Origin: Anaerostipes caccae L1-92 | GTDB taxonomy: Bacteria; Bacillota; Clostridia; Lachnospirales; Lachnospiraceae | Length of the DNA stretch: 64,000 nt | Reading direction: 5' to 3' | NCBI RefSeq assembly: GCF_014467075.1 | Contig: NZ_AP023027.1 | Coordinates: forward strand, 1,015,001 to 1,079,000 | Part shown: positions 1-9,157 of the stretch, in pieces | How positions within the stretch are numbered: position 1 is the stretch's first letter | Layout of the letters: each line of letters opens with the position of its first letter | Program-made: the position numbers and the translations under genes | The notes under the pieces: model-generated | The model's input: only the letters and a program-made list of their open reading frames with translations | What the model was told of the DNA's origin: nothing | Database searches by the model: none

Positions 1-55
1 TGTCCATAGAGACGTGCAATTTTCAGGCAATCGTGATACAATCATTGAGTATGAC

Positions 56-114
56 ATTTTCCACATGATTTCCGTCCGGCTCTTAGAATGCCTCACTCCA
101 ATCATGTGGAAAAT
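56..114. repeat. Hairpin element, type 1, copy A
   Basis: Perfect 15-bp inverted repeat (ATTTTCCACATGATT at 56-70 and its complement at 100-114) around a 29-nt loop at 71-99. The loop, and outer flanks reading TGAC before and GGAC after the arms, recur at 36752-36810 (inverted) and in part at 62897-62955. No ORF covers it convincingly. It belongs to a dispersed non-coding family whose loops are conserved and whose stems vary. Confidence 0.85.
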
Positions 115-171
115 GGACGTGATATCTACTGGATAAGTATCCATCAAACAAATGGAATTGTCCAACGATAG

Positions 172-229
172 TTTTTTAGCACTATTGGAGGAATGCATTT
201 CAAAGCGTGACGGAAATAGTGCTAAAAAA
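172..229. repeat. Hairpin element, type 1, copy B (different stem)
   Basis: Perfect 15-bp inverted repeat TTTTTTAGCACTATT (172-186) and its complement (215-229) around a 28-nt loop starting GGAG and ending ACGGA. The loop aligns with the complement of copy A's loop, but the stem is different apart from the inner ATT/AAT. The left arm and loop recur at the right edge of the window (63963-64000). A 72-aa reading frame across it is a chance frame over the palindrome. Confidence 0.85.
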
Positions 230-253
230 TTCATGACATTTTCCACAGAGCAT

Positions 254-301
254 ACCGTATTTTATACCCTTCGGGTGTGCACGCTTTGTGTGATAAGGTA
301 T
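254..301 (+). repeat. Hairpin element, type 2, single copy
   Basis: A 48-nt sequence starting ACCGTATTTTATACCC and ending GATAAGGTAT. It matches the unit that is tandemly repeated (on the other strand) at 36391-36630 and the copy at 62960-63006. The inner stem is CACGC/GTGTG here and CGCGC/GCGCG in the other copies, so pairing is kept although bases differ. It lies just upstream of the first gene and may be transcribed as part of its leader. Confidence 0.75.
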
Positions 302-335
302 TACATTTTTAAAAACATAGGAGTAACGATGAAGA

Positions 336-1064
336 ATGAGAGAGACTATAAACTCCGCCGTGAGGATTAATAAATTTTTAAGTCAGGCAGGCCTGTGTTC
401 CAGAAGGCAGGCTGATTTTTATGTAGAGCAGGGCAAAGTGACGGTTGACGGAAAAACAGCCGAGCCGGGGACAAAGGTTTGTGAGGGGCAGGAAGTCTGT
501 TTTAATGGAAAGCCGGTCCGGATGGATACTCAGACAGTATATCTTGCATACAATAAACCGAAAGGTATCGTTTGTACATCAAGCAAAGAGGAAGCCAACA
601 ATATTATTGACGCTGTCGGTTATCCCTCTAGAATCTATCCTGTGGGCCGCTTGGACAAAGATTCCCAGGGACTGATCCTGCTGACCAATGACGGGGAAGC
701 CGCCAATGAGATCATGAAAGCCAGGAATTATCATGAAAAGGAATATGAGGTAACGGTCAATAAAAGGATCACCAACGATTTTATCCAGGGGATGAGAAAC
801 GGAGTGCCCCTTTCAGAGCTTGACACAGTGACGAGAAAATGTACTGTGAAGAAAGAGGGGCCCGATAGTTTCCGAATTATTCTCACTCAGGGGTTAAACC
901 GGCAGATCCGCAGAATGTGTGAATATTTTGGATACAGGGTTACCAAACTAAGAAGAGTCCGGGTCATGAATATCAGGCTCGGCAATTTGAAAGAAGGATC
1001 CTACCGGAAGCTTACGCCGGAGGAAATAAAAATGTTAAAAGAGGAACTGATCCGTGAAAGATAA
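336..1064 (+). CDS. rluF: RluF/RsuA-family 23S rRNA pseudouridine synthase
   Basis: Isomerises a uridine of 23S rRNA to pseudouridine during ribosome assembly. An N-terminal S4 RNA-binding domain (about residues 9-60, with RINKFLSQAGLCSRRQAD) is followed by the catalytic domain; the family motif GRLDKDSQG gives Asp107 as the catalytic residue. Length (242 aa) fits RluF/RluB-type enzymes; RluF is my best guess within the family. Start: ATG 336 lies 12 nt after AGGAG (319-323); an out-of-frame ATG at 329 is better spaced and opens a 13-codon frame ending at 370, and GTG 360 would give the usual short N-terminus, so the true start could be 360 by coupling. The gene overlaps ligA by 11 nt, so the two are probably co-transcribed. 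Confidence 0.85.
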   Translation: MRETINSAVRINKFLSQAGLCSRRQADFYVEQGKVTVDGKTAEPGTKVCEGQEVCFNGKPVRMDTQTVYLAYNKPKGIVCTSSKEEANNIIDAVGYPSRIYPVGRLDKDSQGLILLTNDGEAANEIMKARNYHEKEYEVTVNKRITNDFIQGMRNGVPLSELDTVTRKCTVKKEGPDSFRIILTQGLNRQIRRMCEYFGYRVTKLRRVRVMNIRLGNLKEGSYRKLTPEEIKMLKEELIRER

Positions 1065-3009
1065 GTTTGACCGAATGAAAGAGCTGATCCATATCCTGAG
1101 CGAGGCATCCAAAGCCTATTATCAGGAAAATAGAGAGCTCATGAGTAATTTTGAATATGACAAGCTTTATGATGAACTTTTGGAGCTGGAGAAAGAGACA
1201 GATACGGTGCTGGCCGACAGCCCTTCGATTCATGTGGGATATGAACTTCTAACTTCTCTGGAAAAAGAACCCCACTCATCCCCGATGCTTTCTCTGGACA
1301 AGACAAAAGAGGTGGGACAGCTGGAAGAATGGCTGGGAGACCAAAAGGGCCTTTTGTCATGGAAACTGGACGGGCTTACCATTGTTCTTACGTACCAGGA
1401 AGGCGTTCTTTTAAAAGCCGTGACCCGGGGGAACGGGGAAGTGGGCGAAGTCGTCACGAACAATGCAAAGGTATTTGTAAATCTGCCCAAAAAGATCGCG
1501 TATAAAGGAACCCTTGTAATCCGGGGAGAAGCCGTGATTCATTATTCTGATTTTCGGCGGATGAACGAAGAGATGGAAGACCTGGACAGCAGATATAAAA
1601 ACCCGAGGAATCTTTGCAGCGGTTCTGTCAGGCAGCTGAACAATGAAGTGACAGCCAAACGAAACGTCCGCTTTTATGGTTTTTCCGTGGCAGATGTTCC
1701 GGATGTGGATTTTCATAATTCTGTAGAGGAGAAATTCATCTGGGCAAGATCTCTTGGCTTTGATATCGTGGATTACGTGGCGGTGACGAAAGATACGGTG
1801 GCAGAGGAAGTGGAGCGCTTCTCACAGGCCATCGAGAACAATGATCAGCCTTCCGACGGCCTGGTGCTGATCTATGATGATATTGCATACGGCAGGAGTC
1901 TTGGAACGACAGCCAAATTTCCGAGGGATTCCATCGCTTTTAAGTGGGCGGATGAGATCGCGGAGACGACACTGAAAGAGATCGAATGGAGTCCCTCAAG
2001 GACAGGGCTGATCAATCCTGTGGCGATCTTTGATCCTGTGGAATTAGAGGGATCTACGGTCAGCAGGGCCAGTCTCCACAACATCAGCGTGATGGAAGAG
2101 CTGGAACTTGGCGTAGGAGATCAGATTTCTGTATATAAGGCCAATATGATCATTCCGCAGCTGGCAGAAAATCAGACAAGGAGCGGCGATGCACCGATTC
2201 CGGATACCTGTCCGGCCTGCGGAGGAAAGACGGAGATCGAAGAAGAAAACGGAATCCGTACCCTGGTCTGCCCGAATCAATTCTGCAGTGCCAAAAAGAT
2301 TAAGCTGTTTTCGCACTTTGTATCCAGGGATGCCATGAACGTAGACGGACTTTCAGAGGCATCTCTGCATAAGATGATGGACAAGGGGCTTTTAAACGAA
2401 CTGTACGATTTATTTACCCTGAAAGAACACAAGGAAGAAATTATAGAGATGGAAGGCTTCGGGGAGAAGTCCTTTCATAATCTGGCGGATGCCATTGAGA
2501 GGGCAAAAAAAGTGACACTTCCTAAGTTCTTATACAGCCTCGGCATTGCCAATGTAGGTCTGTCTAATGCAAAACTGATCTGCCGGTATTTTGAGGATGA
2601 TTTGGATGCTATCAGAAATGCGGAAGCCGAAGACTTCACAGCGATCGACGGCATTGGACCGATCATCGGTGAGGCGGTCAGCGGATATTTCCGGCTGGAA
2701 AACAATAAACAGACGGTGGACAGACTGCTTCAATATGTAGAGATTGAGAAAAGACAGACGGAAGAGACAGAGAAATTGCTGGACGGCAAGACCTTTGTCA
2801 TCACAGGTTCTCTAGAACACTATGAAAACCGCAAGCAGCTCCAGGAACAGATTGAAATTCTGGGAGGAAAAGCGACCGGCTCCGTGACGAAAAAAACAGA
2901 CTATCTGATCAACAACAATAAAAATTCCGCTTCTTCTAAAAATAAAAAAGCCATGGAACTCTCCATACCGATCATAACAGAAGAGGAATTTATGGACATG
3001 ATAAAGTAA
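1054..3009 (+). CDS. ligA: NAD-dependent DNA ligase
   Basis: Seals nicks in duplex DNA during replication and repair, using NAD+ to adenylate an active-site lysine. Seen: short domain Ia, adenylation domain with KLDG (Lys104), OB fold, four-cysteine zinc finger (CPACGG...CPNQFCSAKK), helix-hairpin-helix region around 440-540, and a C-terminal BRCT domain beginning near LDGKTFVITGSL. At 651 aa it is a normal, complete LigA. The listed start is GTG 1054, overlapping the preceding gene; ATG 1075 is a possible alternative, removing only seven residues. Confidence 0.97.
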   Translation: MKDKFDRMKELIHILSEASKAYYQENRELMSNFEYDKLYDELLELEKETDTVLADSPSIHVGYELLTSLEKEPHSSPMLSLDKTKEVGQLEEWLGDQKGLLSWKLDGLTIVLTYQEGVLLKAVTRGNGEVGEVVTNNAKVFVNLPKKIAYKGTLVIRGEAVIHYSDFRRMNEEMEDLDSRYKNPRNLCSGSVRQLNNEVTAKRNVRFYGFSVADVPDVDFHNSVEEKFIWARSLGFDIVDYVAVTKDTVAEEVERFSQAIENNDQPSDGLVLIYDDIAYGRSLGTTAKFPRDSIAFKWADEIAETTLKEIEWSPSRTGLINPVAIFDPVELEGSTVSRASLHNISVMEELELGVGDQISVYKANMIIPQLAENQTRSGDAPIPDTCPACGGKTEIEEENGIRTLVCPNQFCSAKKIKLFSHFVSRDAMNVDGLSEASLHKMMDKGLLNELYDLFTLKEHKEEIIEMEGFGEKSFHNLADAIERAKKVTLPKFLYSLGIANVGLSNAKLICRYFEDDLDAIRNAEAEDFTAIDGIGPIIGEAVSGYFRLENNKQTVDRLLQYVEIEKRQTEETEKLLDGKTFVITGSLEHYENRKQLQEQIEILGGKATGSVTKKTDYLINNNKNSASSKNKKAMELSIPIITEEEFMDMIK

Positions 3010-3012
3010 GGA

Positions 3013-4392
3013 ATGAAGAATATGAAACGAAGGATAATTTCATGGATGCTGGCGGCAGTGATGGTCATGACATCTGCGGCCGTATGGATGGGAAATGAGA
3101 AACAGGCAGAAGCAGCTGCTTCATTTAAAGTGCATTTCATCGAGGTAGGCACCGGAGACGGTGCCCTGCTTCAGTATGGATCAGGGAAAAGTGCAAAATA
3201 TGCGCTGATCGATGCAGGACCTCAGACAACACAGCTTCTGGGAGGAAAAACCATTGATGTCAGCCGCAGAGTGCATAACTATTTAAAGAAATATAAGATC
3301 CGCAGGCTGGAATTTATCATCATGACGCATCCTCATAAGGACCACATCGGGGGATTTATTTCTATACTGGAGGACAGATCCATCTCTGTGGGAAAGGTCT
3401 ATGCGACTCAGCAGCCGGTTTACAATCATTATTCGGGAGATGATGATTTTTACAGTACAAAAACGTACCGCACCGTAAATGAATTGATCGCGGAGCGGGG
3501 GATACCGGTTGTTGTACCGCGGATGAAGTCATCGGTATATCTTGGAAAAGCAAAGCTAACATTTTACTCACCGGGACGGACCAATTTTAAATATGGGCGG
3601 GAAGTTGACTTTAATTCCCGGCAGGTCAACAAATTTTCTCTTGTATGCAGAATTACTTACGGAAAAAATTCATTTCTGATGACCGGGGATACTCAGCAGG
3701 AGTCTGAGTACGATATGATAAGCCAGAGGCTGAAACTCAAATCCCAGGTTCTGAAGGTGCCGCACCACGGATATGAAGATGTGCGCAATAAGGATGCAAA
3801 AGGGAAGTTTTCATCCAATCACAAGAAGTTTTTTGACAAAGTGCAGCCGGCCATATCGATCATCAGCAATGGATACCGGAATAAGGACAGAGTTCCGTCC
3901 GGTCTGATCACGAGGGAACTTGCCAAGTCGAATATTTATACGACAGGTGACAATGGCAATATTATCGTTACTTCCAATGGAAGCAGGCTGAGTGTCAGCA
4001 CATCCAGAAATAAAAATGAACCGGCCAAGGCCAGCACTTATGTTTCTTCCAAGAAGTCATCACTGCTTCTGAAAAAGATGTCGGTGAAGTCCAACGGGAA
4101 GAAAAAACTGTCTATCGTGTCAGTCAATGCGAAAAACAAGTATAAGATCAAAGAGAAGAAACCTTTGAAAATTTCAATCAAGGCCACGCCCCAGTCATTT
4201 ACTAGGATTAAGAATGTCCAGTATAAGCTGGTGAAAAAGGGGAAGAGCAGTGCCAAATACCGATGGAAGACCGGAAAGAAGGTCAAGGTTAAAAAAGGAT
4301 TTAAAGGACGTCTTTACATAAAATACAATACGACTTCCGGAAGCACGATTGTGAAGACAAAAGGTTTTGTAATTAAAAAGAAGAAAAAGTAG
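3013..4392 (+). CDS. Secreted MBL-fold (ComEC-like) hydrolase with basic C-terminal domain
   Basis: Secreted or cell-surface metallo-beta-lactamase-fold protein. It starts with a signal peptide (basic start, hydrophobic 9-25, AEA/A cleavage near 35). The metal motif THPHKDH (His106, His108, Asp110, His111), GDTQ and VPHHGY match the stand-alone ComEC/Rec2-type MBL family; substrate unknown (nucleotide, phosphodiester or polymer hydrolysis are options). Residues about 330-459 are lysine/serine rich, with a block (VQYKLVKKG... YIKYNT) also found in the paralogue at 21673-23397; it may bind the cell wall or a polyanion. It lies 3 nt after ligA. Confidence 0.75.
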   Translation: MKNMKRRIISWMLAAVMVMTSAAVWMGNEKQAEAAASFKVHFIEVGTGDGALLQYGSGKSAKYALIDAGPQTTQLLGGKTIDVSRRVHNYLKKYKIRRLEFIIMTHPHKDHIGGFISILEDRSISVGKVYATQQPVYNHYSGDDDFYSTKTYRTVNELIAERGIPVVVPRMKSSVYLGKAKLTFYSPGRTNFKYGREVDFNSRQVNKFSLVCRITYGKNSFLMTGDTQQESEYDMISQRLKLKSQVLKVPHHGYEDVRNKDAKGKFSSNHKKFFDKVQPAISIISNGYRNKDRVPSGLITRELAKSNIYTTGDNGNIIVTSNGSRLSVSTSRNKNEPAKASTYVSSKKSSLLLKKMSVKSNGKKKLSIVSVNAKNKYKIKEKKPLKISIKATPQSFTRIKNVQYKLVKKGKSSAKYRWKTGKKVKVKKGFKGRLYIKYNTTSGSTIVKTKGFVIKKKKK

Positions 4393-4413
4393 AGAATAAA
4401 GGAGCGTGTGAAT

Positions 4414-5319
4414 ATGCCGATTAGAATTGATACAGACCTGCCGGCCAGGGCCATCCTGGAGGAGGAAAATGTCTTTGTGATGGATATAGACCGGGCGGTG
4501 ACGCAGGATATCCGGCCGCTTAGGATTGCAATCCTGAATTTGATGCCGAATAAACTGGACACAGAGCTGCATCTGCTCCGGAGTCTCTCCAACACCCCGC
4601 TGCAGATCGACATCACATTTTTAAAGACTGCCTCTTATGAGCCCACACATGTGCCGGAATCCCACATGGAGAAATTTTATGTGTATTTTGATGAGGTGCG
4701 GGACAAAAAATTTGACGGAATGATCATAACCGGTGCTCCCGTGGAGCTGAAAGAATTTGAAGAAGTGGATTACTGGGAGGAAGTGGCGGAGATCATGGAA
4801 TGGACGAAGAAAAATGTCACTTCCACTTTACATATCTGCTGGGCTGCCCAGGCAGGGCTTTACTATCACTATGGGGTTAAGAAAAACGTTCTGGACCAAA
4901 AGATATCCGGTGTGTACCGGCACTATCCGCTTCACAAAAAGACTCTGCTGGTAAGAGGGTTTGACGACTACTTTTTTGTTCCTCATTCCAGAAACACCGG
5001 TGTCGACGGCGAGGCTATCAAACAGTGCAAAGAATTAACTGTAGTGGCAGAGTCAGAGGAAACAGGACCATACCTGATCTTAAATGAGACTGGAAGCCAG
5101 ATATTCGTCACGGGGCATCCCGAGTATGATGTCATGTCCCTCCATCAGGAATATATTAGGGATATGAACCGCGGGTTAAATCCGGAGATTCCAAAGAATT
5201 ATTATCTGGATGACGATCCGAAAAAGGGACCGGTAAAGTCATGGAGATGCCATGCCAATGCGATGTATTATAATTGGCTGAACTACTATGTATACCAGGC
5301 AACTCCTTATGATTTGTAG
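4414..5319 (+). CDS. metA: Homoserine O-acetyltransferase (MetA family)
   Basis: First committed step of methionine synthesis: acylates the hydroxyl of homoserine. Catalytic Cys142 (LHICWAAQAG) and the GHPEYD motif (His235, Glu237) are present. Residue 111 is Glu (GAPVE); published work on this family links Glu111 to acetyl-CoA use and Gly111 to succinyl-CoA use, so I call it an acetyltransferase despite the metA name. Start: ATG 4414 gives the usual MPIRI N-terminus and lies 9 nt after AAAGGAG; an in-frame GTG at 4408 is less likely. Confidence 0.95.
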   Translation: MPIRIDTDLPARAILEEENVFVMDIDRAVTQDIRPLRIAILNLMPNKLDTELHLLRSLSNTPLQIDITFLKTASYEPTHVPESHMEKFYVYFDEVRDKKFDGMIITGAPVELKEFEEVDYWEEVAEIMEWTKKNVTSTLHICWAAQAGLYYHYGVKKNVLDQKISGVYRHYPLHKKTLLVRGFDDYFFVPHSRNTGVDGEAIKQCKELTVVAESEETGPYLILNETGSQIFVTGHPEYDVMSLHQEYIRDMNRGLNPEIPKNYYLDDDPKKGPVKSWRCHANAMYYNWLNYYVYQATPYDL

Positions 5320-5402
5320 GATTTTATGAAAAAACCGAATTTCACATAAAAAATATTTCTTGAATTGATATTATTTTTCGAGTCTGGTTTCTTAATTTGC
5401 CG

Positions 5403-5431
5403 TTGACATTTACAAGGAATTTATGATAGGA
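5403..5431 (+). promoter_or_regulatory. Candidate promoter of the GlpP-type PTS operon
   Basis: TTGACA (5403-5408) is followed after about 17 bp by a weak -10-like ATAGGA; the overlapping TATGAT is closer than usual. It lies about 60 nt upstream of the leader terminator at 5488, so a transcript from here would pass through that hairpin before the first gene. Confidence 0.5.
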
Positions 5432-5487
5432 TGACTACAAGGAATTCCTGAATTAAAACAAAATAATATTGTCGTATAGAGATTTGA

Positions 5488-5537
5488 ATATGACAGAAGA
5501 TTATGGCTTATGCCATGATTTTCTGTCATATTTTTTT
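5488..5537 (+). terminator. Leader terminator (likely attenuator) ahead of the PTS operon
   Basis: A 20-bp stem (5488-5507 with 5512-5531, only two G-T pairs out of Watson-Crick) with a TTAT loop and a run of T is a textbook intrinsic terminator. It lies 170 nt past metA but between a candidate promoter (5403) and the first PTS gene (5653). Since the last gene of this operon is a GlpP-family antiterminator, the natural reading is a conditional terminator bypassed when that protein binds the leader. The alternative is a plain metA terminator. Confidence 0.75.
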
Positions 5538-5652
5538 GTTTTATAGGAAAGTTCTACGATCTTTCCTAATGAAATAAAAACGCTCTGCGGGTTGAGAGTT
5601 GAAGTGGGATTGCCCGCTTAGTTACATAATCTTTTATGGAAAGGTGGTCAGG

Positions 5653-6696
5653 ATGAAAGAGATAAAAATATTATGTGTCTACGATGGATACATAACGAAA
5701 GACATCATGAGCGGAATGAAAGAACTGGAGAAATTTGGAGCCCATATTACTATGATCAATGATGACCAGATAAAAAACGTGGGGGATGTTACCAATCGAA
5801 TGCTGCTGCTGGAGCAAAAAGGTATTGCGGAGGCACCCACGTGCAGAACTTTGCTGGAGAATTGTTCAGACAAAGAGATTTTGGTTGTTCACTGTACATC
5901 AGTCAACAAAGAGATTCTGGAGGCTTGTTCAAAACTTCAGGCAGTGGTTGTTCTTCGCGGCGGCATTGAAAATGTGGACAGCAGTGAGCTTGCCAAGCGG
6001 CAGATTCCTCTGATGAACGCATCTTTAAGAAGTGCGGATGCGGTCTCTGATGCAGCCGTAGGCATGATGATCGCTGAAAATAAAAATATTGCAAGGAGCC
6101 ACCATTATATGAAAGAAGGGAGATGGGTAAAATCATATATCAATCAAAGATACATACGCAATATGAATAAATGTACGGTTGGATTGATAGGCTACGGCGC
6201 TATTGGATCCAGAGTGGCAAAAAAATTAAAGGGATTTGAAAGCCAGATTCTGGTCTATGACCCCTTTGTCAGCAAAGAGCAGATTGAGAAAGATGGTGTG
6301 AAAGTTGTAGAGCTGGACCAGTTATTAGAAACATCCGATTTTGTCTCCGTGCATTTAAGATTGTCTGATAAAACGAAGAAATTTATGGGAAAGCGGGAAT
6401 TTGCACAGATGAAGAAAACAGCTTACTTTATCAATACTGCCCGGGCAGGACTAGTGGATACAGAAGCACTTACAGACGCTTTGAAAAACCGTGAGATCGG
6501 CGGTGCGGCCATCGATGTATTTGATCAGGAACCGCTGCCAAAAGGCCACCCATACTTAAATCTTGAAAATGTAACACTGACTTCTCATCTTGCAGGAACG
6601 TCAAGTGATACTCCGGTTGTAAGCGTAGAGATCGGTGTTCAGAAGCTGAAAGATTACCTCACCAGAATGGCGGAGGAAGACAATGAAGAAGATTAA
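5653..6696 (+). CDS. D-isomer-specific 2-hydroxyacid dehydrogenase
   Basis: NAD(P)-dependent oxidoreductase of the phosphoglycerate dehydrogenase/hydroxypyruvate reductase family, interconverting a 2-hydroxy acid and a 2-keto acid. Nucleotide-binding motif GYGAIG (180-185); family motifs NTARAGLVD, AAIDVFDQEP and SHLAGTS carry the expected Arg, Glu and His. The ATG at 5653 follows AAGGTGG and gives 347 aa; an upstream in-frame ATG (5599) has no good ribosome site. It is the first gene of a PTS operon and overlaps the IIA gene by 14 nt, so it probably acts on an acid made from the imported sugar; substrate unknown. Confidence 0.85.
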   Translation: MKEIKILCVYDGYITKDIMSGMKELEKFGAHITMINDDQIKNVGDVTNRMLLLEQKGIAEAPTCRTLLENCSDKEILVVHCTSVNKEILEACSKLQAVVVLRGGIENVDSSELAKRQIPLMNASLRSADAVSDAAVGMMIAENKNIARSHHYMKEGRWVKSYINQRYIRNMNKCTVGLIGYGAIGSRVAKKLKGFESQILVYDPFVSKEQIEKDGVKVVELDQLLETSDFVSVHLRLSDKTKKFMGKREFAQMKKTAYFINTARAGLVDTEALTDALKNREIGGAAIDVFDQEPLPKGHPYLNLENVTLTSHLAGTSSDTPVVSVEIGVQKLKDYLTRMAEEDNEED

Positions 6697-7156
6697 TCTG
6701 GCAGAAGTTCTGCTCAAAGAGATGGCTGTCTTTGACTGTAAATCATTTGAAAGTAAAGAGGAGATGTTTGACATTGCGGCTCTGAAATTTACGGAAGAAG
6801 GATTTGTCACAAATGCGGAAGCATTTGAAGAAGCTTTGAAGTTCAGGGAAACCCTTGGCCCCACATATATGGGGAATTTGGTTGCTGTACCCCATGGAAA
6901 ATGCAGAGAAGTTTTAAAGCCTGGAATAGCATTTTACAGATGCAAAGAACCTTTTGTTTATGAGTCCGCAGGAGAATCCGGATTTGTAAAATACATTTTT
7001 GTATTAGCTATTTCTGAAAATCAAGAGAACAATTATCATCTGAGAGTACTGGCAGCATTAGCAGGAATGCTGGCACATAAAGAATTTTTAAAGCTTTTGG
7101 AAGAAGCCGCAGACTATGAAGAATTTATTCATGGAATAAATCAATTAAAACTATAA
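6683..7156 (+). CDS. PTS EIIA, fructose/mannitol type
   Basis: Cytoplasmic phosphocarrier that passes phosphate from HPr to the IIB protein encoded downstream. The active-site motif VAVPHGK contains the phosphorylated His71; 157 aa is the normal length of a single-domain IIA of this class. The start overlaps the dehydrogenase gene, indicating translational coupling. Works with the IIC (8075) and IIB (9158) of the same operon. Confidence 0.9.
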   Translation: MKKINLAEVLLKEMAVFDCKSFESKEEMFDIAALKFTEEGFVTNAEAFEEALKFRETLGPTYMGNLVAVPHGKCREVLKPGIAFYRCKEPFVYESAGESGFVKYIFVLAISENQENNYHLRVLAALAGMLAHKEFLKLLEEAADYEEFIHGINQLKL

Positions 7157-7186
7157 AAAGGTATGTACGAAAGGAGGAAATGACTC

Positions 7187-8056
7187 ATGTTAGTCACACT
7201 AAAAGAGATCTGTAAGATCGCGGATGAGAGAGGGATTGGGGTGGGGGCATTTAATGTGCCGAATCTTGAGGCTTTGACCGCTGTCGTAGAGGCAGCGGAA
7301 GAATTGAATGCTCCGGTTATCATTGCCCATGTTGAAATTCATGAAAAATATGTTCCGATTGAAGTCATTGGACCGATCATGATTGAAACTGCAAAAAATG
7401 CGTCTGTCCCAGTCTGTGTTCATTTAGATCATGGTACAAGTCTTAACGAAATAATGAAAGCTCTGCGGATTGGATTTACTTCTGTCATGATTGATGCGTC
7501 TTCTGAGGATTATGATACAAATGTGGAGAGGACAAAAGAGATTGTGAGGATAGCCCATGGTATGGGAGTCTCTGTAGAAGCGGAGCTGGGACACATTTTA
7601 GTCTCTGAAAAAGGAGCTTCTGAGGGTGATGTCACCCCAAATAACGTAAATCCCAAAGATTGTTATACAGATCCTGAGAAGGCAAGGGAGTTTGTCAAGA
7701 ACACAGAAGTGGATGCCCTGGCAATAGCGTTCGGCACTGCACATGGGGTATATGCTGCAAAACCAGTATTAGACCTGCAGCGGATCATGGAAATAAAGAA
7801 AAAAATTGATATTCCGCTGGTAATGCACGGTGGTTCAGGCGTATCAAGCGACGAATTTAAGACTGCGATTCAAAACGGGATAAAAAAGATTAACTATTAT
7901 ACATATATGGCCTTGGCCGGAGCCGATCGAGTGAAAAAATTCTTATATGAAAATAGAGATGATGACAGCGTTCAGTTTCATGATATCGTCATGGCAGGAA
8001 AAGAAGGTATGAAAGAGAATGTCAAAATTGCAATGAACACTTTTTTAATGAAGTGA
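7187..8056 (+). CDS. Class II ketose-(bis)phosphate aldolase
   Basis: Zinc-dependent aldolase of the fructose/tagatose-bisphosphate family (FbaA/GatY/KbaY). Seen: VCVHLDHGT (zinc His), EAELGHI, FGTAHGVY, MHGGSG phosphate-binding loop and KINYYT; 289 aa, as expected. It should cleave the phosphorylated product of the PTS sugar into dihydroxyacetone phosphate (or a relative) and an aldehyde. No kinase making a bisphosphate is present in the operon, so a monophosphate substrate is possible. About 45% similar in feel, motif for motif, to the aldolase at 15764-16639, but clearly a separate gene. Ribosome site AAAGGAGG. Confidence 0.9.
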   Translation: MLVTLKEICKIADERGIGVGAFNVPNLEALTAVVEAAEELNAPVIIAHVEIHEKYVPIEVIGPIMIETAKNASVPVCVHLDHGTSLNEIMKALRIGFTSVMIDASSEDYDTNVERTKEIVRIAHGMGVSVEAELGHILVSEKGASEGDVTPNNVNPKDCYTDPEKAREFVKNTEVDALAIAFGTAHGVYAAKPVLDLQRIMEIKKKIDIPLVMHGGSGVSSDEFKTAIQNGIKKINYYTYMALAGADRVKKFLYENRDDDSVQFHDIVMAGKEGMKENVKIAMNTFLMK

Positions 8057-8074
8057 GAGAAAAGGAGAAGAATA

Positions 8075-9124
8075 TTGAAGGATAATTTATTGGAGTTTAA
8101 AGCCACAGTGATGTCAGCTATTACAACTGGTGTATCCTATATGCTTCCTTTTGTTGTAGCCGGAGGCATATTAGTAGCCATTTCATTTGCAATCGGAGGT
8201 TATGATGTAGGCTCAGCGGTTGAACCGTGCAAAACCTTAGCTTCCACCCTTTATTATCTTGGACAGATTGGGCTTAGTACCCTTATGGTTCCGATTTTAG
8301 GCGCGTTTGTTGCATATTCCATTGCAGATAAACCGGGTATCTGTGTTGGAATGTATGCCGGATGGATTGCGACAGATCCGTGGAGCATTGGATATGCATC
8401 CGGTTTCCTGGGGGCGCTGATCGGCGGCATTATTGCTGGATATCTGGTGGAGGCCCTGAAGAAAATGCCGCTGCCAAGATCCTTAAAATCACTGCTGCCC
8501 ACGTTAATCATTCCTCTGCTTGGATGCGGAATGATAGGACTTTTAATGCACTATGTACTGGGAGGACCGCTGGGAGCCTTAACGACTGCATTAACACATT
8601 TTCTTGACGGTCTTGGGACAGGCAATATCATCATCTTAGGCCTTGTGCAGGGAGCCATGATTGCTTTCGACATGGGCGGGCCATGTAATAAAGTGGCCTA
8701 TGCATTTTCACTGGCCTGCATGGAAACAGGAAACTATCTGCCGATTGCTGCCGTTTTTGTGGCTGCAATGGCACCTCCCATGGCTATGGCCATTGCAATG
8801 ATCGTGAAAAAAGATTATTTTACGAAAGAAGACAGAAGCTCCATTCCTGGGTGCATCGCAGGATGCCTGTGTATGATCACTGAATTTGCCATTCCTCATG
8901 CAGCAAAAGATGTAAGACGCATTCTTTGCTTTTGTGTCGGATCAGCCATCGGTTCTGCCATGTCTTTTGCTCTCGGTGTGACAATGAGGGCACCTCACGG
9001 AGGGTTATTTGTCTTATTTGCAGTCAATAAACCGCTTGTGTTCATAATCTGTCTTGTAACGGCGGTTTTAATTTCAGCAGCATTGATTATATTTATCGGA
9101 CATCCGGTGGAGCAGGAGACATAG
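8075..9124 (+). CDS. PTS EIIC, fructose family
   Basis: Membrane permease of a fructose-type phosphotransferase system; 349 aa with about nine hydrophobic segments and the family motif DMGGPCNKVAYAF. Start codon is TTG at 8075, supported by AAAGGAGAAG just upstream; no ATG is available nearby. IIA, IIB and IIC are three separate polypeptides here. True substrate cannot be read from sequence. Confidence 0.9.
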   Translation: MKDNLLEFKATVMSAITTGVSYMLPFVVAGGILVAISFAIGGYDVGSAVEPCKTLASTLYYLGQIGLSTLMVPILGAFVAYSIADKPGICVGMYAGWIATDPWSIGYASGFLGALIGGIIAGYLVEALKKMPLPRSLKSLLPTLIIPLLGCGMIGLLMHYVLGGPLGALTTALTHFLDGLGTGNIIILGLVQGAMIAFDMGGPCNKVAYAFSLACMETGNYLPIAAVFVAAMAPPMAMAIAMIVKKDYFTKEDRSSIPGCIAGCLCMITEFAIPHAAKDVRRILCFCVGSAIGSAMSFALGVTMRAPHGGLFVLFAVNKPLVFIICLVTAVLISAALIIFIGHPVEQET

Positions 9125-9157
9125 GGAGAAAACACAAATACAGATAAGGAGAAATGT

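Noticed and set aside
152..370. 72-aa ORF upstream of the pseudouridine synthase
   Set aside because: It runs through hairpin elements and has no ribosome site at its start; only its last 13 codons could be a real short frame.
4393..4413. SAM riboswitch ahead of metA
   Set aside because: Only 21 nt separate metA from the preceding gene, and no S-box helices fit upstream.
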